In this document: positions 27,232 through 37,014 of the stretch, piece after piece
How the letters are laid out: each line of letters begins with the position of its first letter
How positions within the stretch are numbered: position 1 is the first letter of the stretch
Source of the DNA: Gallaecimonas pentaromativorans
Lineage (GTDB): Bacteria; Pseudomonadota; Gammaproteobacteria; Enterobacterales; Gallaecimonadaceae
Direction: 5' to 3'
Assembly (NCBI RefSeq): GCF_003751625.1
Contig: NZ_RJUL01000001.1
Coordinates: 536,244-600,243 of the forward strand
Length of the DNA stretch: 64,000 nt
Notes under the pieces: model-generated
Told to the model about the DNA's origin: nothing
What the model saw: only the letters and a program-made list of their open reading frames with translations
The model's database searches: none
Made by a program: the position numbers and the translations under genes

Positions 27232-27809
27232 TTGGTCTCCTTGCCCAGAAACTGGTTGAGCAGTCGCTCTGTCTCCATTAGCGGTAAGCCTACCACGGCA
27301 AAATAACTGCCAGACAAATGGCTGACAAAACGCCCACCCCGGCCTTGGATGCCATAACCACCGGCCTTGTCGGCCGGCTCGCCGCTTTGCCAGTAGGCGG
27401 CGATTTCTGGGTCGCTAAGGGGCTTGAAGGTCACGGCGCTGGTCACCACGTGGGAGAGGGTGCGGCGGCCGTCAGAAAAGGCGATGGCGGTGTGGATAAA
27501 ATGGCTGCGCCCCGACATGGCCCGCATCATGCGCGCCGCGTCTTGCTCGTCTACAGGCTTGACCAGCAATTGTCCGTCCAGTTCCCCAACCGTGTCGGAG
27601 CCCAGTACCGGCAAAAGCTGAGGCGCCAGCGCCGCGCCGGCTTCGGCCTTGGCCCGGGCCAGCCGTTCCACCAGCGCCAGGGGCGACTCGCCGGGCATCG
27701 CCGACTCATCCACATCCACCGCCAGCACCTCGAAGGGCAGATCCAGCAAAGCCAGCAGCTGGCGCCGCCGCGGCGACGACGAGGCCAGGTAAAGCGCCGG
27801 GGCCGCCAT
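27228..27809 (-). CDS. maf: Maf-family nucleotide pyrophosphatase (YhdE type)
   Basis: The 193-residue protein has the Maf signature LYLASSSPRRRQLLALL near the N-terminus and the catalytic LGSDTVGELDGQLLVKP and SGRSHFIHTAI segments. YhdE-type enzymes hydrolyse dTTP, UTP and modified pyrimidine triphosphates. The ATG at 27809 begins 2 bases after the mreD stop; the longer frame to 27869 overlaps mreD and is not needed. Place between mreD and rng is conserved in gamma-proteobacteria. Confidence 0.94.
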   Translation of the reverse strand: MAAPALYLASSSPRRRQLLALLDLPFEVLAVDVDESAMPGESPLALVERLARAKAEAGAALAPQLLPVLGSDTVGELDGQLLVKPVDEQDAARMMRAMSGRSHFIHTAIAFSDGRRTLSHVVTSAVTFKPLSDPEIAAYWQSGEPADKAGGYGIQGRGGRFVSHLSGSYFAVVGLPLMETERLLNQFLGKETK

Positions 27810-27811
27810 GG

Positions 27812-28282
27812 TCAGCGGATCCTGAAGCGGCGACGCAGACGGCGCAGCAGCGGGAACAACCAGAACCACATGGCGGCGCTGGTCAGGGCCGGCCAGAAGT
27901 AGCGGCCGGTGATCACCACGTCGTTGGTGAGGTGCTCAACCCAGAACACCAGCAGCAGCTTGGCTGCCACCAGAATCACCACCACCCCGGCCTGTTGCCA
28001 GACCGGAAAATTGCGCACCCGCTGAAAGTTCATGGTGGCCACGTAGGTCACCAGGGTCAGGGCCAGAGCATGTACTCCAAGGGTGGAGCCGAGCATGATG
28101 TCGATCATCATGCCGCACAGCCAGGCGATACCCACGCTCACCCGGTGGGGCAGCGCCAGGGTCCAGTAAAAAATCACCAGCAGCACCCAGTCGGGGCGAA
28201 AGGCGTCGATACCCAGCGGCAGCGGCAAGATGGCCATCACCATGGCCACCAGCAACGACAAGGCAATCACCAGACTGCTCAT
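27812..28282 (-). CDS. mreD: MreD, rod-shape membrane protein
   Basis: The 156-residue hydrophobic protein has about five membrane helices and a basic C-terminus (LRRLRRRFRIR). The N-terminal block MAILPLPLGIDAFRPDWVLLVIFYWTLALPHRVSVG is typical of MreD, an integral part of the elongasome. Start overlaps the mreC stop by four bases. Confidence 0.93.
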   Translation of the reverse strand: MSSLVIALSLLVAMVMAILPLPLGIDAFRPDWVLLVIFYWTLALPHRVSVGIAWLCGMMIDIMLGSTLGVHALALTLVTYVATMNFQRVRNFPVWQQAGVVVILVAAKLLLVFWVEHLTNDVVITGRYFWPALTSAAMWFWLFPLLRRLRRRFRIR

Positions 28283-29175
28283 GGCTGGTCTCCCTCAGGC
28301 TTGGCGGCATCGGCAACCGGAGCGCTTGGCGGCGCCGCAACCGGCGCCGGCTCTGCCTGGCCGGGCCAAATCAGCAGCAGGTAGCGAATGCGGTCAAGCT
28401 GGGCCAGGGGCTGGGCCAGCACCCGGGCAAAGGGTTTGCCTTCGTCCGAGAACACCGAGGTGACCTTGGCCACCGGGTAGCCTTCGGGGAAGCGGCCGCC
28501 AAGGCCGGAAGAGAGCAGCAAGTCGCCCACTTTGATGTCGGAGCGGTGCGGCACATGGCTCAGGCTCAGCTCGTCCAACTGGCCGGTACCGGCGGCGATG
28601 GCGCGAATACCGTTGCGGGCTACCCGCACCGGCACCGCGTGGGTGGCGTCGGTAATGAGCAGCACCCGGGCCGAGCTGGGCCCGACACTCACCACCTGGC
28701 CAATCAGGCCCTGGGCGTCCAAGACCGGCTGGCCTTCATAGACGCCGTCGCTGCGGCCACGGTTGATCATGATCTGCAGGCTGAAGGGGTCCGAGTCCAC
28801 CGTCATTACCTCGGCCACCAGTTTGCGGGCGTCGGTGCGGGGCTGGGAGCCAAGCAAGGAGCGCAACTGGTTGTTCTCCTGCTCCAAAAAAGCCAGATGC
28901 TGCAGGCGCTCGGAGGTTTCCAGCAATTGTTCCTTGAGGGCGGCGTTTTCTTCCTTGAGGTGGCTGCGGCTGGTGAGCTCTTCAGAGCCCCAGCGCAGCA
29001 GCCGCGACGGGCCGTCCGCCAGGTACTGAACGGGGGTCACCAGCGAATTCAAGTAGAAACGGGCCGCATCGAAACGATGTTGCCAGTGGTCGAGAAAAAT
29101 AATCACAAAGGACACCACCACCAACAGCAGCAACCGCCACTGCAGCGAAGGGCCTCTCGAAAAAATTGGCTTCAT
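28279..29175 (-). CDS. mreC: MreC, rod-shape scaffold protein
   Basis: The 298-residue protein has a short cytoplasmic N-terminus, one membrane helix (about 14-32), a coiled coil (about 60-95) and the two beta-barrel periplasmic domain with SDGVYEGQPVLDAQGLIGQV. It links MreB filaments to the peptidoglycan synthases RodA/PBP2. The ATG at 29175 is preferred over an in-frame TTG at 29181; neither has a strong Shine-Dalgarno. The C-terminus is Ala/Pro-rich. Confidence 0.92.
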   Translation of the reverse strand: MKPIFSRGPSLQWRLLLLVVVSFVIIFLDHWQHRFDAARFYLNSLVTPVQYLADGPSRLLRWGSEELTSRSHLKEENAALKEQLLETSERLQHLAFLEQENNQLRSLLGSQPRTDARKLVAEVMTVDSDPFSLQIMINRGRSDGVYEGQPVLDAQGLIGQVVSVGPSSARVLLITDATHAVPVRVARNGIRAIAAGTGQLDELSLSHVPHRSDIKVGDLLLSSGLGGRFPEGYPVAKVTSVFSDEGKPFARVLAQPLAQLDRIRYLLLIWPGQAEPAPVAAPPSAPVADAAKPEGDQP

Positions 29176-29185
29176 AAGCAAGAAG

Positions 29186-29203
29186 GGGCGCCCTTAGGCG
29201 CCC
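29186..29203 (-). promoter_or_regulatory. Hairpin between mreB and mreC
   Basis: A perfect 7-bp stem GGGCGCC/GGCGCCC with a 4-base loop lies 7 bases after the mreB stop and about 10 bases before the mreC ATG. On the transcript it is followed by CTTCTT, not a true U run. It could reduce mreC expression relative to mreB or protect the mreB 3' end. It also occupies the place where the mreC Shine-Dalgarno should be. Confidence 0.5.
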
Positions 29204-29210
29204 TGGTTCA

Positions 29211-30302
<1,092 letters not shown>

Positions 30303-30315
30303 CTAACTTTACCAA

Positions 30316-30343
30316 CCGCCTTGTTTATCCACAAGCAAGGCGG
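30316..30343 (-). promoter_or_regulatory. Inverted repeat with a DnaA-box-like loop upstream of mreB
   Basis: An 8-bp stem (CCGCCTTG at 30316-30323, CAAGGCGG at 30336-30343) encloses a 12-base loop that contains TTATCCACA (30325-30333), identical to the consensus DnaA box. It lies between mshQ and mreB. There is no T-tract on either side, so it is not a clear terminator. It may be an operator or a chance match. Confidence 0.35.
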
Positions 30344-30407
30344 CGCCACCGTCAGCCGGTGATTCAGTTTTATTTGTTTTATTCAGATATCCAGGGGTTA
30401 CTGCCTG

Positions 30408-33400
30408 TTATTCAGGCGGATTATTGCCCCAGATCTCCTGCCAGTAAATTTGCCGGTCATTACCATGGAAACGACCAAAATAGGCCGTTGCCTGAGGATT
30501 GCCGTTGCTGCTGCCATCCCAGGTGAATTTAAGCCAATCGGCAACCGCCGCTTCAATGCTGACCTGGCCGGCACTGCCGGGGGCGCTAAGCGCCAGCATC
30601 CCATAGGGACTGGTGCCCGCAGCTAAAGTTCCATTGCCGCCCATGGCGCTGGTCCCAAGGCCATGGGTGCCGGTGGGAAAACCCAGGTCGCCAAACGCGG
30701 TGGCGGTGCAGCTATCGTCGCTGTTGGCCACAAAATAGTTGCCGTTCCAGTACTGGGTGTGCAGCGAAATGGGCAGGTTTTCGTTCTCGGGACCACTAGC
30801 ATCGTCCAGAACCGCCCGGCCATAACGCAGGGAGGCAATAGTACCCCACAGCGTGCCGCCGGTCAGGGCCATGTTTTGTGACGCCATTCGTGTTTGTCGG
30901 CCCCCGATGCGGTTAGCGGCGCTTTCCCCGTCGTTAAAGACCGCTCCCACCTGCACATCAGTAAAGGGGCCTTCGGGGGCGTTGCGGGCAAACCGGATGT
31001 CACTGTTGCTGAAATTGGCGGCCTGGCCCTGGTTCCAAAGGGGCGCCGGGCCGTTATCCACCAGCCTTGCCGATTGGTCGGCACTGGCAAACTCGCTCAC
31101 ATACCCCAGGCGACCCAAGGCAAAGGCGCCGCTGTAGTTGTAAGTGCGCTGGCCCTGCACGTTTTGGGCGGTCAAGGTGCCACTTAAGGTGAAAGGCTGG
31201 CCGATATAGGTGTAGGGATTGGCCGCGGCGCAGCTGCCGGTCAGCACCTGGCTGCTGAGCAGCACGGTGGCCGGTACAAACTTGCCGATGGGCTGGCTGC
31301 GAGAGCTGTTGATGCTGGTGCCAAAATAGCTGGGCGGCGCCGCGCTAAAAGAAAACACCCCCACTTCGCTGACCGACTGGCTGACCTCGGCCAGGGCAGA
31401 GGTTGCCAGGCCATGGTCGTAACTGCTGGTGCCGACAGTGCCGCTATGGCCGCCCGCAGGGGCCAAAAGCACCGCCCCGAGGTTGATGCCGCTTTGGCGA
31501 TAACTGGGGGTATTGATGGGGTTGGCGCAGTAATAGCCGCCCTCGCCGGTGGCGCTGTCCCAGGCTTTGGCAATGAGTTGCAGCGGGAAGGATTCACCGG
31601 CGTAGCGGTACAGGTGGCAGCTGGCGTCGCTGGCGCTGCACTCCCCGGCGCTGCTTTGGCTTTGGATGCAAAAGCCCACCGGGCGGCTGACAAAACTGTC
31701 TGAGCCGCTCATCACCAGGCCGTTTTCCTCCGTGGTGCCGGTGTAGCGGGCGTTAAGCTGCATGCGCCCGGCGTCTTGGTAATTCACATTGAGGGTGGCT
31801 TCGCCCTGGCTGTTAAAGGTGAGCTGCTGGCTGGTGGCCTCGCTTTGCTGGGTACCGATAGCCACGCCATTGACCGACACCGCCCTGAATACCTGTTTGT
31901 CGGCCCGGATCGGGTCTTCATAGTTGGACCACAGCGCCAGGGTCTTGGTGGTGCTGGCAAAGGCTGGCACGCAGCGCTGGCTGGTGTCGCTTTTCTTCAC
32001 CGCCTTAAGCACCGCGCTGGCGCCCTGGTTGGCGATAAAATCCGGCACATCAAACACAAAGCCGCTGTCGGCAAAGGTCAAAGTGCAGTTGCTACTGGGA
32101 GCGCCGCCGTCGATGGAGCACAAGGTCTGGCTAAAGGCCTCGGTGGCTGGGGTGGAGGACGGCACGTCCAGGGTCAGGGAAGCGGCCGTGCCCTGATGCA
32201 GGCTGACAGTGGTGCTGCCACCGCGAAAGACCACCGGGTTGGCTGGCCAGCCACTAGCAGGGCTTAAGGTGGCGCTGACTTCATCGGTGTAAAGCTGGCT
32301 GCAATCGGCGTTGAGGCAAGCCTTGATGGTGACATCATGGCCAGTGCAGGTCAGGGCATTAGCGCTGTAGTCGAGCTCGAAATGATGAATTTGCTGGCCC
32401 AAGTCGCCAAGCTGCGCGGCGCAGACCTGCAAGTTATCTATTTCGTGATAGTTGGAGTTGGCCCCGGTGGAGCCGGTAAAAGACAGGAAGAAATTTTGCG
32501 GCAAATTGCTCTGGGTCAACTGGCCCAAGGCATTGTAGTTGTCGATAAGGGTGACAAAACCGTTGCCGTTATCCCGCTCCACCTTGACCACGGCGCTGCT
32601 GGGGCCGCTGCTGGAATCGAGGGTAACCCGGTAGCGATGCCCCGGCGCCGCCACGTTGGAAGAACGGGCGTCGATGGCCGGGCTCAGGTTGGCGCTGGTG
32701 CCAATCAGGTAGCGATAGCCACTGGTGCCGCTGCCGGAGCCGCGCAGCGCCACGGCGTTGGTGCGATAACCGGGGCCCCCTTCACGGCCCTCTGAAGCAG
32801 CCGAATAGTTGCCAAACTCATCCAGTCCCACCCCCAGCCAGCCACCGGCAAAGCCGTTAATGCCGGTTTTCTGGGCATAGCCCAGGGAGCCGCCGTAAGC
32901 GCCGGCCCTGGGGGTAACGCTGGCGTCGGAGAAGATAGCAGCCATGCCGTCGGCGCCGCTGCCGCTGTTTGGCGACCAGCCGTAATAGTCGAACTGCACT
33001 ATCACCAGGTTGTCGCTGGCCGGCAGTATTTTCCGTAACGACAACGCAGTAGCTTCTTCCGGCTGGTCTTGGGTCAGGCGCAGCCGGCCGCCTACGATAG
33101 AGGGCGAGAAACTGCCTCTTGAGGAAGAAACGGTCCAATCGTCCCCCAGACTGGCACGATCAAAGTCGTCACTAAAGCACTGCAAAGCCTGGCTGCACAG
33201 GGTGCGCTCAGTCATCAGCGCCGCCACTTGGTTGTTGGTCAGGGCGCCATCGTATATCCGCAACTCATCCAAAGCCCCGTCAAAGAAGCGGTCGGTCAGG
33301 CCCTGGTCCTGGCCCAATTGCAGGGGGGCATTGTTGGTCATCAGGGTTTCGTTGTAGCTGCTGGACACATCTTCCCGGCCATTGATGAAAATACTCTGGC

Positions 33401-34784
33401 GGCCAGGGGTGTATCTGACGGTGACATGGGTCCAGCGGTTAAGTGGCACCACTGTCTGGCTGGTTAAGGTGCGCTCGTTACCACTGCTGCTTTGCCACCA
33501 CCAATAGAGGGTGCCATTGGGCAGGATATGGAATTCATAGTTGGTGTCTTTGGACAAGATGCTCATCATCTGCCCGCTGCTGTAGCGCTTGGGATTGACC
33601 CAAATGCCGATGGTCAGATGCTGGCTCAGATCCAACAAGGGATTGTCAGCCAATTGCAGATACTGCTGCTGGCTGCTGTCGAACACCCCGTAACGGCAGG
33701 TACCCATGCCGTCAACCGTGGCCAGCGCAGGATCACTGCCCTGGGTGGTGGCACCGTTAAAAGCGGTACCGTTAAGGTGGTTGGCGGAACCGTCTATCAC
33801 CTCACCGCTGTTGCCGCTGTAGGCAGACTCGTTCAGGTGCCAGCTCAGCACCGGTGGCGTAGGATTACAGGCATTGGCCGGGGTGGAGTTGGGCAGGCAG
33901 GTGCCATAAACGCTGCTGCTGTTGTTAACGTTGATGGTGGAATAGGCTGGCGCCGTCAAATCCCCATACACAATGGTATTGCCGTTAAGGGACACGGCAC
34001 CCGAGTTGGTGCTGATGGTAACGCTGCTACCGGCAGAACCCAGAGTGCTATCTGTTACGTCCATACTGCTGGCACCACTGAAACTGCCGCCAGTCATGTT
34101 AACGCCGCTCAAGGTGACGGTGTTATTGGAGGTCATGACAAAGTCGCCACTCAACGTTCCCCCGGTAAGGTTCATGCCGGAGCGGGCCGTGGCACCGCTT
34201 TGCAACGTGGTGTTCTGGGTGGTGAGGGTACAGCAGCTGGTGGTAACGGCCCCCGAGATGGTGCCGCCGGTCAAGCTGATGCTGCCATTACTGGCGGTCA
34301 GGCTGCTCTGCACATAAGCGTTGTTGGTGGTAATGCCGTTATGAGCACTGACGCTGCCGGTAACGGTGCTGTTGGTCAGAGTCACCGTGCTGTTGGTGGT
34401 AATGCCGCCGGTGACGGTAGTGCCGGTAAGGCTGATGGCGCCGCTGGAGCTGCTGACATTACCGTAGATACGGGTGGTGGCACTGCTGGTGATGGCGCCG
34501 TAAGTCGATTGCAGGCTAATACCGTAATAGCTGCTGCCGATGGTGTTGTTGGTCAGACTGAAGCCACCACGAGCAATCAGGGTGCTGTTGCTGTTGGTGG
34601 TGATCAGGTCACCACTGGCCAAAGTCACCTTGCCGGTGCAGGTGTAGGTAGTGCCGCTACTGCTCCAGTTGCCGGAACAGGGGATAGAACGATAGGAGTT
34701 GCCAGTCAAACTATAAGTGGTGGCCAAAGCGCTACCGGGCAAGGCGCAAAGCAGCAATAGGCCCAGCAATAACATCCTTTTCAT
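30408..34784 (-). CDS. mshQ: MshQ, large MSHA pilus-associated adhesin
   Basis: The 1458-residue exported protein ends the msh operon. It has a signal peptide (MKRMLLLGLLLLCALPGSALA), then about residues 25-305 made of short Thr/Ser/Asn/Gly-rich repeats resembling a beta-solenoid. A LamG/concanavalin-like module follows (about 320-520, with LTIGIWVNP, FINGREDVSSS and DGALDELRIYDGAL), then a second L-type-lectin-like module (about 536-793, FSDDFDRASLGDDW ... NYHEIDNLQVC), and a long C-terminal MshQ/DUF6701 region. The ATG at 34784 follows GGAGG and overlaps the mshP stop. Upstream frame to 34967 lies in mshP and is rejected. A role at the pilus tip is inferred. Confidence 0.88.
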   Translation of the reverse strand: MKRMLLLGLLLLCALPGSALATTYSLTGNSYRSIPCSGNWSSSGTTYTCTGKVTLASGDLITTNSNSTLIARGGFSLTNNTIGSSYYGISLQSTYGAITSSATTRIYGNVSSSSGAISLTGTTVTGGITTNSTVTLTNSTVTGSVSAHNGITTNNAYVQSSLTASNGSISLTGGTISGAVTTSCCTLTTQNTTLQSGATARSGMNLTGGTLSGDFVMTSNNTVTLSGVNMTGGSFSGASSMDVTDSTLGSAGSSVTISTNSGAVSLNGNTIVYGDLTAPAYSTINVNNSSSVYGTCLPNSTPANACNPTPPVLSWHLNESAYSGNSGEVIDGSANHLNGTAFNGATTQGSDPALATVDGMGTCRYGVFDSSQQQYLQLADNPLLDLSQHLTIGIWVNPKRYSSGQMMSILSKDTNYEFHILPNGTLYWWWQSSSGNERTLTSQTVVPLNRWTHVTVRYTPGRQSIFINGREDVSSSYNETLMTNNAPLQLGQDQGLTDRFFDGALDELRIYDGALTNNQVAALMTERTLCSQALQCFSDDFDRASLGDDWTVSSSRGSFSPSIVGGRLRLTQDQPEEATALSLRKILPASDNLVIVQFDYYGWSPNSGSGADGMAAIFSDASVTPRAGAYGGSLGYAQKTGINGFAGGWLGVGLDEFGNYSAASEGREGGPGYRTNAVALRGSGSGTSGYRYLIGTSANLSPAIDARSSNVAAPGHRYRVTLDSSSGPSSAVVKVERDNGNGFVTLIDNYNALGQLTQSNLPQNFFLSFTGSTGANSNYHEIDNLQVCAAQLGDLGQQIHHFELDYSANALTCTGHDVTIKACLNADCSQLYTDEVSATLSPASGWPANPVVFRGGSTTVSLHQGTAASLTLDVPSSTPATEAFSQTLCSIDGGAPSSNCTLTFADSGFVFDVPDFIANQGASAVLKAVKKSDTSQRCVPAFASTTKTLALWSNYEDPIRADKQVFRAVSVNGVAIGTQQSEATSQQLTFNSQGEATLNVNYQDAGRMQLNARYTGTTEENGLVMSGSDSFVSRPVGFCIQSQSSAGECSASDASCHLYRYAGESFPLQLIAKAWDSATGEGGYYCANPINTPSYRQSGINLGAVLLAPAGGHSGTVGTSSYDHGLATSALAEVSQSVSEVGVFSFSAAPPSYFGTSINSSRSQPIGKFVPATVLLSSQVLTGSCAAANPYTYIGQPFTLSGTLTAQNVQGQRTYNYSGAFALGRLGYVSEFASADQSARLVDNGPAPLWNQGQAANFSNSDIRFARNAPEGPFTDVQVGAVFNDGESAANRIGGRQTRMASQNMALTGGTLWGTIASLRYGRAVLDDASGPENENLPISLHTQYWNGNYFVANSDDSCTATAFGDLGFPTGTHGLGTSAMGGNGTLAAGTSPYGMLALSAPGSAGQVSIEAAVADWLKFTWDGSSNGNPQATAYFGRFHGNDRQIYWQEIWGNNPPE

Positions 34785-35191
34785 TGGCTTACCTCCACAG
34801 ACAAGGTGCGGCTGGTGGTCAGGCGCCCGCCCTGGCAACTGGCGCGGCTGGTGACCCTGGCCACAGCCGGCATATCGTCTGAGCTGGGCACATACTGGCA
34901 TTGCACCTCGGCCTGGCAGCCCGCCAGCCCTCCTGCGTTGAAGTGTTGCGAAAAACCCGTAAAACAACCAGCCAAGCCACTGTTATTCATAGGGTAGAGC
35001 TTTACCAAGCCCCCTTGCAGGCCGCTTTCGGCGGCCAGATAAGCGCGGGTGCCCCACACCTCATAGACCACGGTACCGGACTGGCGCGCCAGCATCGCCG
35101 CCAGCCCCGCCACCAGCAGGCTCATCACCACGATAATAAACACCGCCATCATCAGGGCACTGCCCTGCTGGCGCTTAGCGTCAGGGCACAT
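34781..35191 (-). CDS. mshP: MshP, PilX-like minor pilin of the MSHA pilus
   Basis: The 136-residue protein begins MCPDAKRQQG followed by SALMMAVFIIVVMSLLVAGLAAML, a prepilin-like leader with cleavage after Gly and a hydrophobic helix. The next block YLAAESGLQGG is typical of PilX/MshP proteins. Six cysteines in the C-terminal half suggest disulfides. The chosen ATG overlaps the mshO end by 11 bases; the longer frame to 35272 is inside mshO. Confidence 0.88.
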   Translation of the reverse strand: MCPDAKRQQGSALMMAVFIIVVMSLLVAGLAAMLARQSGTVVYEVWGTRAYLAAESGLQGGLVKLYPMNNSGLAGCFTGFSQHFNAGGLAGCQAEVQCQYVPSSDDMPAVARVTSRASCQGGRLTTSRTLSVEVSQ

Positions 35192-36011
35192 TGGGCTGAT
35201 GAACCTCGAGGTTGAAAAAGAGATCGTCCTGGCTGAGCGCTTCAAAGCGCAGCAGGATATGCACCACGGCATTGCGGGTCAGCGTAGCGCTGTCATAACG
35301 AAACAGCGGCTCGCCGCCATCGGCCAATTGCTCGGCGATGAGCTGGCCACCGGCAAGGCCGGCCCCCGGCGTCGGCTGGGTGGCACTCAGCCCGTAGAAT
35401 TGATAGCGATAAAGGCCACTGCCCTGGCGGCAAAAACTCACCGGCGTGGCCCCCAGGTAAAGGCGATGGCTGGGGGAGTCCTTGGCGTAACGGCTAGCCT
35501 CGGAAAGGGTCAGCAGGTAGAACCCCTGGTTGTCGTAAGCCGAGCCGGTCAGCTGCTGGCTGCGCCGGTCAGTGTCGCTGGCGGCGTAGAGCTGGCCGGG
35601 CTGGGTGGGGTTGATGATGGCCCAAAGCTGGTTGCCAAAAAAATCGCTGTTCCAGCTGATGCTGTCGCCACTGGCCGGGGTTGAGCCGTCCGGCGGTAAC
35701 CAGCGGGCCTTGATGGTACTGGCGCTCTCTGGCGCTAGTGGCGCCTGCAAATAACGCATGGCCACCACGATAGGCACAAATTCCAGGCAATTGCCGCCGC
35801 TCGATACCCGCACCGAGTTGGGCACGGCGTTACGTAGCTCGCGGGTGAGGCGCTCTACCGCAAAGCGGCCCTGGCTCAGGGTTTGGGCGCGCCCGGCAGT
35901 GTCGGTATAAAGCTGGGTGCCAAAGCGCAGGTAGCCATAACCGCCAAGGCCGATCACCCCCAGCAGTACGATCACCGCGATCAGCTCTATCAGGGTAAAG
36001 CCCCGGCTCAT
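35181..36011 (-). CDS. mshO: MshO, minor prepilin of the MSHA pilus (PilW-like)
   Basis: The 276-residue protein begins MSRGFTLIELIAVIVLLGVIGLGGYGYLRFG, a class IV prepilin leader with cleavage after Gly and Glu at +5. It is much larger than the major pilin, as is usual for MshO/PilW. The ATG at 36011 shares a base with the mshD stop (TGATG); a GTG one codon upstream is possible. Confidence 0.9.
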   Translation of the reverse strand: MSRGFTLIELIAVIVLLGVIGLGGYGYLRFGTQLYTDTAGRAQTLSQGRFAVERLTRELRNAVPNSVRVSSGGNCLEFVPIVVAMRYLQAPLAPESASTIKARWLPPDGSTPASGDSISWNSDFFGNQLWAIINPTQPGQLYAASDTDRRSQQLTGSAYDNQGFYLLTLSEASRYAKDSPSHRLYLGATPVSFCRQGSGLYRYQFYGLSATQPTPGAGLAGGQLIAEQLADGGEPLFRYDSATLTRNAVVHILLRFEALSQDDLFFNLEVHQPNVP

Positions 36012-36541
36012 CACCAGTTCCCCCGGTAAGCGCTAAAGACAATATCGTTGCCTTCCGGGGTGGTCACCGCCACATTGATGCGTTTGGCCTGGCGGTTATC
36101 AAGGCCAAGGGCGGCGCCGTCATACACCACAGTGACCTGCACCCGGTACTGGTTGTAAATATCGGCAAGGGAAGGGTCGAGGTTATCCACCACCTGGGCG
36201 CCACTAAGAGACAAGCCGTTAAAGTCGTCGACATCGTTGTAGTCGTGCCAGCTCGGCTCGCTATCGGGCCCTAAGGTGCTTGAGCAGGCCGGCACTGGCG
36301 GTGTGCCGGTGTCGTCACAGCGGCGCCCCGAGAGCGGGCTTTGCTGGTCAAAACGCCGGGCCAGAATGCTGTTTAACAGGCTTTGGCCAAGCTCGGCGGC
36401 CCGCACCTGATGCCAAGGGTCGGTGCTGCGCACCGCCAGCGGCAACAAACTGGCGCTGATAAGGGTAATGGCGATGCCCAGCACCACCATGCCCACCACC
36501 AGTTCGAGCAAAGTTACTCCGGCTTGCTGGCGCCTTAGCAT
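36011..36541 (-). CDS. mshD: MshD, minor prepilin of the MSHA pilus
   Basis: The 176-residue protein begins MLRRQQAG then VTLLELVVGMVVLGIAITLISASLL, a prepilin leader in which the first mature residue is Val rather than Phe. A pair of cysteines and a DQQSPLSGRRCDDTG stretch, as in other MshD proteins, follows. The ATG at 36541 overlaps the mshC end by 7 bases; an upstream start (36571) would extend the leader by ten residues and is less typical. Confidence 0.88.
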   Translation of the reverse strand: MLRRQQAGVTLLELVVGMVVLGIAITLISASLLPLAVRSTDPWHQVRAAELGQSLLNSILARRFDQQSPLSGRRCDDTGTPPVPACSSTLGPDSEPSWHDYNDVDDFNGLSLSGAQVVDNLDPSLADIYNQYRVQVTVVYDGAALGLDNRQAKRINVAVTTPEGNDIVFSAYRGNW

Positions 36542-37014
36542 GGGTGGATATACCCCTGGCTTTCGATGCACAGCGCCGTGCTTTGCGCTGATTGCACCTC
36601 AAGGCGGCAGCCGTTGTTGCAACGGCTGGCCTGGCCCATGGCGTTGAAAACCAGTGTTGCCGGCAAAGCCATGGCGCTGGCGCCGTTGGTTAAGGCCAAC
36701 GAGGCGCTGCCTGCGCCAACGGTGAGGTCGTCCTCGGCGCTGAGCGCGCAATTGGCGTCAGCCACCCGCACGCTGTGGCTGGCGACAAGCAGGCTGTGGC
36801 AACTGCTGGAATCGGTGCGCTGCATGGCTTGCATCTGCACCTGGCGGGCCAGCGCCAGGATCTGGTCCCGGGTCACGACATCGTCGACCCCAGACCTGTC
36901 AAAAAAGCGGCTGCCTATGGCAACCGAGAGAATGCCCAGCACAATAATGACCGTGACCAGCTCCACCAGGGTGAAGCCGGTCATGGGCCGGGTTATGCCG
37001 GGGCTTGCTTGCAT
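36535..37014 (-). CDS. mshC: MshC, minor prepilin of the MSHA pilus
   Basis: The 159-residue GspH-like prepilin begins with a 13-residue leader ending PMTG, then FTLVELVTVIIVLGILSVAIGSRFF. It has the features DQILALARQVQMQAMQR of the family and four to five cysteines in the globular part. The ATG at 37014 shares one base with the mshA stop (TAATG). It lies directly after the major pilin, as in Vibrio and Shewanella. Confidence 0.9.
   Translation of the reverse strand: MQASPGITRPMTGFTLVELVTVIIVLGILSVAIGSRFFDRSGVDDVVTRDQILALARQVQMQAMQRTDSSSCHSLLVASHSVRVADANCALSAEDDLTVGAGSASLALTNGASAMALPATLVFNAMGQASRCNNGCRLEVQSAQSTALCIESQGYIHPC

Noticed and set aside
25702..27306. 534-codon open frame antisense to rng
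   Set aside because: Spans the ends of two genes and has shadow composition; rng is certain.
33870..34712. Short repeated DNA motifs that could suggest a CRISPR or tandem-repeat array
   Set aside because: Units are irregular, in-frame and code for a Thr/Asn/Gly repeat protein; no constant repeat with unique spacers.
33492..34760. 422-codon plus-strand frame opposite the MshQ repeat region
   Set aside because: It is the complement of the repeat-coding DNA, Gly/Ala/Thr-rich without any domain.
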